The position numbers were made by a program, and so were the translations under genes. The notes under the pieces are model-generated. The model searched no databases, was not told the DNA's origin, and worked only from the letters and a program-made list of their open reading frames with translations. From assembly GCA_964512045.1 (NCBI GenBank), contig CAZEJK010000153.1:1-11839 (forward strand): a DNA stretch of 11,839 bases. The letters are read 5' to 3'. How positions within the stretch are numbered: position 1 is the first letter of the stretch; every line of letters starts with the position of its first letter. The stretch is from CAZEJK01 sp964512045. GTDB lineage: Bacteria > Acidobacteriota > Thermoanaerobaculia > Thermoanaerobaculales > Sulfomarinibacteraceae. Of this stretch, positions 7,143 to 11,839 are shown in pieces.

Positions 7143-7769
7143 ATGCGCCCCCGTGCCGTACTGATCGTTCTGATGACCCTGATCGTGCTCGGAGTCGCGC
7201 ACGACGGCCATGCATTTCTCCGCTGGCTCGACAAGCTCAGCGGTCCGGGGCCGTTCGTGGGCGTTGAGCTGAAGTATCGAACCGACCAGAAGCTGCGTCT
7301 CCTCGAAAGGGGTCTCGGAGTCGGCGTCCTCAAGGACATTCCCGGCAACCAGCCGGCCACGTTCGGCTTCTCGTTGGGCCTGGCGGCGTCCTACGAGAAC
7401 GACCTCGACTACGGCGAGGGACCGGGGGTCGACAGCCCAACTGTCTACATGATGACCGCGGAGGCATCCTACGAGGTCTGGCTGCTTCGGAGCTGGCAGC
7501 GGGACGATCCGGGAGCGAACCTGTTCCTGAGCGGGGGCGTATCCTTGAACGCATTCGCCGGCAGCGGGTTCGCCACATTCGTCAGACCTTCGTTCGTGGG
7601 TCGTGTCGGGTGGCGGTGGAGTACGGATGCCATGGGATTGACGGCGGTCGAGCTCGGTGTGGAGGGGCACTACTACTGGAGCGAGTTTGACAACGAGGAG
7701 TTCGGGGCGGTGCCGGGTGACGACCCGGACCGGTTCGTGCCAGGCGTGTTCGGCTTCGTGTACTGGTAG
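7143..7769 (+). CDS. Exported, probable outer-membrane beta-barrel-like protein
   Basis: The protein has 208 residues. A typical Sec signal peptide (MRPRAVLIVLMTLIVLGVA) has a likely cut after Ala24 (GHA/FLRW). The mature part starts with FLRWLDKLSGPGPF and then shows alternating aromatic and small residues in strand-like stretches (FVGVELKYR, FGFSLGLAASYEN, YMMTAEASYEVWLL, LFLSGGVSLNAFAG, FVGRVGWRW, AVELGVEGHYYW). It ends in VFGFVYW. A terminal aromatic residue and strand pattern of this kind are typical of outer-membrane barrels, and I infer eight or so strands. I cannot name a family. It lies 49 bases after the kinase with its own strong ribosome site, so joint transcription and a link to envelope signalling are plausible. 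A periplasmic beta-rich protein is the alternative. Confidence 0.75.
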   Translation: MRPRAVLIVLMTLIVLGVAHDGHAFLRWLDKLSGPGPFVGVELKYRTDQKLRLLERGLGVGVLKDIPGNQPATFGFSLGLAASYENDLDYGEGPGVDSPTVYMMTAEASYEVWLLRSWQRDDPGANLFLSGGVSLNAFAGSGFATFVRPSFVGRVGWRWSTDAMGLTAVELGVEGHYYWSEFDNEEFGAVPGDDPDRFVPGVFGFVYW

Positions 7770-7866
7770 TCCGTCGCCCGACCCCGCGGCGGGAATCCAG
7801 GCCCTGAGAACCTGGGCGCGGAGCTGCCGGCGTGTTTCGAGTAGCTGTGAGAAATGCGAAATGTGC

Positions 7867-7897
7867 GAAATGTGCCGGGCACCGATTTGCGGATTTG
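7867..7897 (+). repeat. REP-like repeat, left copy 1
   Basis: This is a 31-base unit with the palindrome GTGCCGGGCAC (7872-7882), followed by CGATTTGCGGATTTG. It is identical to left copy 2, with a period of 32. The palindrome has five paired bases around one central base, as in a REP hairpin. Confidence 0.85.
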
Positions 7898-7898
7898 G

Positions 7899-7929
7899 GA
7901 AATGTGCCGGGCACCGATTTGCGGATTTG
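7899..7929 (+). repeat. REP-like repeat, left copy 2
   Basis: It is identical over 31 bases to the unit at 7867-7897 and separated from it by one G. It ends 22 bases before the transposase ATG, so it occupies the leader or promoter region and could affect expression. Confidence 0.85.
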
Positions 7930-7942
7930 TTAGAGTAGCAGC

Positions 7943-7946
7943 GGAG
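7943..7946 (+). promoter_or_regulatory. Ribosome binding site of the RAYT gene
   Basis: GGAG lies five bases before the ATG at 7952. This favours the ATG over the adjacent in-frame TTG at 7949. Confidence 0.5.
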
Positions 7947-7951
7947 ATTTG

Positions 7952-8929
7952 ATGCCACGAGCGGGCAGGGCATTCGAAGAAGGTCGGATCTACCACGTCT
8001 ACAATCGCGTAGCCGGCGGCTGGATGGCGTTCTCAGATGAGAGGCTCGCGGAGTGGTTTGTCGATCTGTTGCGGGGAGTGTTGAAGCGGGATGAGTTGAC
8101 TTGCTTTGGCTGGTGTCTGCTTGGGAACCACTTTCACCTGATTCTCCGTCAGGGCCCGGCCTCCTTGTCACGGTCAATGAAGACGCTGCAGCAAGGCGTG
8201 ACTCGTTCGAGGAATAGGAGGGATCGGACCTACGGACCGCTCTGGCAGGGGAGGTTCAAGGCGAAGGAGGTTTCGGACCAGCGATATCTGACGCAGCTGA
8301 TCGCTTATGTCCACCTGAACCCGGTCGCGGCAGGTCTGGTCGAAGTCGCCGACGAGTACCGGTGGTGCGGACATCGCGAGGTGATCGGCGGCGTCCGTGA
8401 CCCGATCGTCGCGGTGGACGAAGTGCTTCTCGCGTACGGGGAGACGCGGCGTCACGCATTGAGAGCCTACCGCTCTAGCATGAGTGCGGTTGCCGGCGAG
8501 GAATGGAAGACTGAGCTGCCGGGCCATCTTCCGTGGTGGCGTCTCGGTCGTCCCACCGAAGAGGAGCGCGAACGTCTGCGATCGAGTCAAGGGGCGCATG
8601 TCGACGAGTTGGGTCGCAGCACCGCGAGGTGGCGGCCGAAGTACACCGCCGTTGATTGGTTGGAGGTGGCTTGCGAACATCTGGGTGTTGACGGGAAGAC
8701 GCTTGCCGCGAGAGGAAGGGACCCAGAAATCGTGACGATCCGAGACCTGGTTGGTTTGGTCGGCATCGAACGCTTCGGCGTGAAGGTGACCGAGTTGGCC
8801 GACGCTCTCGGGAAGTCGCGCGACGGAGTCAGTCTGTGGATGCGTCGAGGGGTTGTTCGCAGAAAAGAGGACGCCGAGTTCGCTCGGGCGGCGGAAGAGC
8901 TTGAAGAGGCTGCGAGCGAGGAACCCTAA
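7952..8929 (+). CDS. REP-associated tyrosine transposase (RAYT, Y1_Tnp family) with C-terminal helix-turn-helix
   Basis: This is a 325-residue HUH single-strand nuclease. The N-terminus RIYHVYNRV and the HUH motif in GNHFHLIL (His60, His62) are typical of the family, as are GPLWQGRFKAKEV (95-107) and YLTQLIAYVHLNPVAAGLV. The catalytic tyrosine is probably Tyr112 or Tyr119. RAYTs cleave and join single strands at REP hairpins, and matching hairpins flank this gene. The C-terminal part (about 235-300, with LADALGKSRDGVSLWMRRG) resembles the DnaA C-terminal DNA-binding helix-turn-helix found on some long RAYTs. The minimal E. coli type is about half this length. No lesion is seen, so it may be active. 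The stop codon TAA is fused to the right-hand repeat (AAATCCG, 8928-8934). Nothing suggests co-expression with the neighbours. Confidence 0.92.
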   Translation: MPRAGRAFEEGRIYHVYNRVAGGWMAFSDERLAEWFVDLLRGVLKRDELTCFGWCLLGNHFHLILRQGPASLSRSMKTLQQGVTRSRNRRDRTYGPLWQGRFKAKEVSDQRYLTQLIAYVHLNPVAAGLVEVADEYRWCGHREVIGGVRDPIVAVDEVLLAYGETRRHALRAYRSSMSAVAGEEWKTELPGHLPWWRLGRPTEEERERLRSSQGAHVDELGRSTARWRPKYTAVDWLEVACEHLGVDGKTLAARGRDPEIVTIRDLVGLVGIERFGVKVTELADALGKSRDGVSLWMRRGVVRRKEDAEFARAAEELEEAASEEP

Positions 8930-8973
8930 ATCCGCAAATCCGCAAATCGGTGCCTGGCACTTTTTTCGCGCAT
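8928..8973 (-). repeat. REP-like repeat, right inverted copy
   Basis: The core at 8935-8960 is the reverse complement of the left units over 26 bases with one mismatch. The mismatch is the central base of the palindrome (GTGCCTGGCAC, 8950-8960). An extra AAATCCG copy lies at 8928-8934 and includes the transposase stop. Similarity to the left flank continues through TTTTTTCGCGCAT to about 8973. Confidence 0.85.
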
Positions 8974-11598
8974 CAGACCCAGCTCACGTACGACTCCCGT
9001 GACAACCTGGTCGCAACGGTCGACTCGGATGGGCGGTGGGTGCTGCAAACCTATGACGACGCGGATCGCCTGATCGCCCGACAGCAGTTCGACGGAGATC
9101 CAGGAACCGGCGCGANNNNNNNNNNGACCGAGCTGAGCCGTCAGGAGGCTGCGTTGGACGGCAACGGGCGTGTCCGTGAGCTGACTGTGTTCTCCGACGT
9201 CACTGACGTTATGACGGCTCAGGTCACACGATTCGCGTACGACGACCTGGATCGCCAGATCCGACGGATCGCCCCGGACTCGGACGACCCGGCGGACGGC
9301 TCGGGGAACGGAACCGACGGTATCTACGATCGCGTGGAGATCGTTTATGACGCCACCTCGAACGTGATCCAGCGGACCGACCAGCGGGGAGTGCAGCTCG
9401 ATCAGACGTACGACCCCGCGGGGAGGCTGACAGAGCAGAGCATCAGTGGGGCGCCCGGTGTGAGCAGACAGGAGTACGTCTACGATACGCTCAACCGGGT
9501 CGTCTCAGCGGCGAACGACCACGTCGAGATTATTCGTGTGTACGACCCGTTGTCGCGGCTGACCGAGGAAACGCAGTCGATCCGCCTCGACGGCACCGGC
9601 TTCACCAACGGTTGGGAGCATCCCATCTCGGTGGTGAGCGGCTACGACGAGCAGTCGAACCGGCTGTCAATCGAGGTGATTGACGGATCCGATACCGACC
9701 TTTCGGTGAGCAGCCAGTGGGATGCGCTCAACCGGCTCGACCAGGTCTCTGCAGCGTACTTCGGCGTTGCAGAGCACACGGTTGCCGATGACGGCTACTT
9801 GGGCCCGCGACGGCTGGTCCGGCGGACGCTCGGCAACGGCGCAGCGCTCGCCATCGCCTACGATGCCAAGCAACGGATCAGCGAGCACACCTGGTCCGGA
9901 ACCGGGGGGATGCTCGTCGGATGGAGCTATGACTACGACACTATCGACAACCTGATCTCCTCTCGGCTGGCACACAATGGAGATCTCCACGACACCTTCA
10001 CCTACGACGAGCGGGACCTCCTCGTGCAGTCGACGCGCGGCGCAACCTCTGCGCCGTCGGACGTGTTCAGCTACGACGACACGCTGAACCGCCAGAGCGC
10101 GAGCTTCGGCGACCCGTTTGGCGGTGAGGTCTTCACGGATCTCTACCAGAGCAATGCTGCGAACGAGTACATCGACATCGAGCGGAGCTCGGCGGTGTAC
10201 GGCCTGACGCACGATCACGCCGGCAACACCACCCAGGCGTTGGTGCGGCCCGTGGCCGGGCTCGACCCGGATCCCGACCAGCTGGCCTCGATCACCTACG
10301 ACGCGTTCAACCGGCCCGTTGGGCTCACGGGCGCCGGATCTCCCCAGAGCTACCGGTACGATCCGTTCAACCGGCGGGTGATGGCGGCCACCGTCTTCGC
10401 ACCGCAGATCTCGGACGGCTCGCGCCGGTTCGTGTGGGACGGATGGCAGATGGTGGAGGAGCGCGTCTTCGACTCCGGGGCAACCCTTGGATCCGCCCCA
10501 TCCACTCTGGAACGGGTGTACGTCAACGGATCTCGGCTCGACGACGTCCTCCTGACGGCGATCGACCGGAACGGCGATCGAGTCCTGGGGGGCGCGGCGC
10601 CGAAGAACCAGCGCGACATCGGAGCCGATCAGGAGTACTACCTGCTTGCCGACCGGCTCGGGAGCACAGCGGCGTTGCTCGACGGCGACAACGCCGACAG
10701 GGTCCTGGAGTACTACCGCTACGGCTCGTACGGCGAGCCCACGGTGCTGCCGGTTCTCGAGGACGTGAACGGAATCGAGCTGACGCCGCTCGACCTCGGG
10801 GACAACTACGCCAACGAGCACCTCCGGTTCGGTGAGGGTTACGCCAACTTCCGTCTGTTTACCGGCCGGAGGTACGAGCCGGAGACGGGCCTGTACTACC
10901 AGCGACGCCGCGACTACGAGCCCCGTTCCGGACGGTTCCTGAGCCGCGATCCGTTGGGGCTGGTGGATAGTCCAAACCTCTATCAGTACGCGATCAACAG
11001 CCCGCGCGTGCTGGTGGACCCGCTGGGCTTGGAGGTCAAGTGCGGGCAAGTCTCCGGGACGTTTGTGTTCATCGCCGGAGCGAGCGCAGGGGTCGGCTAC
11101 TGCTGGGACGAGTGTGACAACTGGGGCATCGTGGCGTTCGGGTCCGCCCTGGTGGGCGCCGATATCGGTGGCGGTGCGAGCGTTGCGCTGTACGCAGGGT
11201 GCTTGAAGGACATGGTCTCCGGAGAGCAGGGCTGGGAGGTCAATGTTGGGGTTGGCCCGTTGTCCGGGGGAGTGTCGGTGAGCAAGGATGGCGAGCTGTC
11301 CGGGGGCCGAGGAGGCGCGGGTCTGAGCAGATGGAGGTTCGGCGCCTCCGCCGGGGCTTCCTCTGCGTCGCTCATCACCGGTGACACCAGCGAGAAGTGC
11401 CCCTGTCCGCCTGAGACGGACGCTGAGGAGCCTTCTCGCACTGTTGGCGGTCCGAGCGCCGAGGAGGTCGAGGATCCCGAGCCGCCCTCTGCGGACCCGC
11501 CACCCGCAGGCGGTGGCGTGGCCCCGGAAACGGACGAGATGCCGTCCGGCCCGGTACTGATCGGCGGCCGCGTGATCGCGCCGTATCCGTGCCCGTGA
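8950..11598 (+). CDS. RHS/YD-repeat protein, N-terminus missing
   Basis: About 880 residues remain. YD repeats run through most of the protein (TYDSRDNL, TYDDADRL, AYDDLDR, TYDPAGRL, VYDPLSRL, TYDERDLL, TYDAFNR, RYDPFNRR). They are followed by the RHS core signature, with YEPRSGRFLSRDPLGL near 656-671, NLYQYAINSP and a closing DPLGL (690-694). Such repeats form a shell around a C-terminal tip that is often a toxin. The tip (696-882) is Gly-rich with scattered cysteines and a Pro/Glu-rich tail (EDPEPPSADPPPAGGG), and I match it to no toxin. The GTG at 8950 and the next seven codons are transposon repeat, with no ribosome site, so genuine RHS sequence starts near 8974 and the gene is 5'-truncated, probably a pseudogene. 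A 10-N gap at 9116-9125 interrupts it, and continuity there is assumed. No signal peptide is seen. Confidence 0.85.
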   Translation: MPGTFFAHQTQLTYDSRDNLVATVDSDGRWVLQTYDDADRLIARQQFDGDPGTGAXXXXTELSRQEAALDGNGRVRELTVFSDVTDVMTAQVTRFAYDDLDRQIRRIAPDSDDPADGSGNGTDGIYDRVEIVYDATSNVIQRTDQRGVQLDQTYDPAGRLTEQSISGAPGVSRQEYVYDTLNRVVSAANDHVEIIRVYDPLSRLTEETQSIRLDGTGFTNGWEHPISVVSGYDEQSNRLSIEVIDGSDTDLSVSSQWDALNRLDQVSAAYFGVAEHTVADDGYLGPRRLVRRTLGNGAALAIAYDAKQRISEHTWSGTGGMLVGWSYDYDTIDNLISSRLAHNGDLHDTFTYDERDLLVQSTRGATSAPSDVFSYDDTLNRQSASFGDPFGGEVFTDLYQSNAANEYIDIERSSAVYGLTHDHAGNTTQALVRPVAGLDPDPDQLASITYDAFNRPVGLTGAGSPQSYRYDPFNRRVMAATVFAPQISDGSRRFVWDGWQMVEERVFDSGATLGSAPSTLERVYVNGSRLDDVLLTAIDRNGDRVLGGAAPKNQRDIGADQEYYLLADRLGSTAALLDGDNADRVLEYYRYGSYGEPTVLPVLEDVNGIELTPLDLGDNYANEHLRFGEGYANFRLFTGRRYEPETGLYYQRRRDYEPRSGRFLSRDPLGLVDSPNLYQYAINSPRVLVDPLGLEVKCGQVSGTFVFIAGASAGVGYCWDECDNWGIVAFGSALVGADIGGGASVALYAGCLKDMVSGEQGWEVNVGVGPLSGGVSVSKDGELSGGRGGAGLSRWRFGASAGASSASLITGDTSEKCPCPPETDAEEPSRTVGGPSAEEVEDPEPPSADPPPAGGGVAPETDEMPSGPVLIGGRVIAPYPCP
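9116..9125. other. Assembly gap (10 N)
   Basis: Ten undetermined bases lie inside the RHS gene. Both sides read as RHS sequence in the same frame, but 10 N may be a placeholder, so the true missing length and frame are unknown. Confidence 0.97.
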
Positions 11599-11711
11599 TC
11601 GGCGCCGGCTCGATTGTGACGTCCAGGCTGATGATGTTGAGCTGAGGGGGCTGTCGGTCCGTTCGCGAGGTGGTCTATCGACGGGGCTCTGCGGTGCTGT
11701 GGTCGACAAAG

Positions 11712-11740
11712 GCTCCCCGAAGCGGCTCGCTTCGGGGAGC
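11712..11740 (+). terminator. Strong hairpin downstream of RHS gene
   Basis: GCTCCCCGAAGC (11712-11723) and GCTTCGGGGAGC (11729-11740) form a perfect 12-bp stem with loop GGCTC, 114 bases after the RHS stop. No T-run follows (TGGTGTG). The rest of 11599-11839 shows no gene that I can support and no RNA gene. Confidence 0.65.
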
Positions 11741-11839
11741 TGGTGTGTGCGGTTAGGGCTCGCGCAGAATTAACTTCGGCGTACTCGCGCTCAACTGTGC
11801 CACAGATTTGGTTCGCCCGATCGAACGAAACCGCAGGCG

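Larger units (their letters stand above)
7851..8973 (+). mobile_element. RAYT transposase with flanking REP-like repeats (REPtron-like unit)
   Basis: The unit comprises two tandem repeat copies (7867-7929), a RAYT gene (7952-8929) and an inverted copy on the right (8935-8960). Similarity runs further on both sides. Left ATGTGCGAAA (7861-7870) matches the complement of 8964-8973, ATGCGCGAAA, so the right boundary is near 8973. The outer left edge carries shorter copies (GAAATGC, GAAATGTGC, 7851-7866). RAYT enzymes act on REP hairpins flanking their own gene in this way. No target-site duplication is evident. The unit separates a complete barrel-like gene from a truncated RHS gene. Confidence 0.75.

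Noticed and set aside
6149..7360. A 403-codon minus-strand open frame opposite the kinase
   Set aside because: It lies antisense to a well-supported kinase and is rich in His, Arg, Asp and Gln, as expected for a shadow frame.
7775..7830. Short GC palindromes after the barrel gene (CCCG/CGGG, CCAGG/CCTGG) as a terminator
   Set aside because: The stems are only four or five bases with no T-run, which chance explains in GC-rich sequence.
7867..7929. The two tandem 31-base repeats as a minimal CRISPR array
   Set aside because: The spacer is a single base, there are no cas genes, and an inverted copy lies beyond a RAYT gene. REP-like repeats explain them.
11595..11645. A 16-codon frame starting GTG at a GTGA overlap with the RHS stop, as a possible immunity or leader peptide
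   Set aside because: It is far too short for an immunity protein and has no ribosome site or distinguishing features.
9667..11709. A long minus-strand open frame (680 codons) opposite the RHS gene
   Set aside because: It is a GC-rich mirror frame of a clear RHS coding sequence, with no start signal or recognisable domain.

Overview
The window is GC-rich and every gene I can support lies on the + strand. The kinase N-terminus reads RLGPYEIVAKLGSGGMGEVY, a style common in Acidobacteriota and also seen in Myxococcota. Menaquinone genes, a lipoprotein and a probable outer-membrane protein point to a Gram-negative, menaquinone-using bacterium. My best guess is an Acidobacteriota or similar soil/sediment lineage. 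This is inference from gene style only. A 10-N run at 9116-9125 shows that the sequence is a draft scaffold.

Layout. (1) 3-2389: the 3' part of menC (o-succinylbenzoate synthase, cut by the window edge) and a complete menE (o-succinylbenzoate-CoA ligase), joined by a GTGA stop/start overlap. They act consecutively in menaquinone synthesis and end at a hairpin. (2) 2500-4456: an extended -10 promoter, a gene whose C-terminal half is a divergent RelA/SpoT nucleotidyltransferase fold with a probable pair of compensating frameshifts, an overlapping gene for an unrecognised coiled-coil protein, and a 9-bp-stem terminator. (3) 4656-5072: a small lipoprotein resembling DUF6491. (4) 5249-7769: a transmembrane Ser/Thr protein kinase with a five-helix C-terminal membrane domain, followed 49 bases later by a signal-peptide-bearing, barrel-like protein. 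The two are probably co-transcribed. (5) 7851-8973: a REP-associated tyrosine transposase (RAYT) with two tandem repeat copies on its left and one inverted copy on its right. (6) 8950-11598: an RHS/YD-repeat protein whose apparent start codon and first eight codons belong to the transposase repeat, so its N-terminus is missing. It ends in the RHS core signature, a 187-residue variable tip and, beyond the stop, a strong hairpin.

The ordinary part is the men pair. The parts worth a second look are the RAYT/repeat unit abutting the truncated RHS gene, the frameshifted RelA/SpoT-like gene, the kinase/barrel pair, and the unclassified RHS tip.
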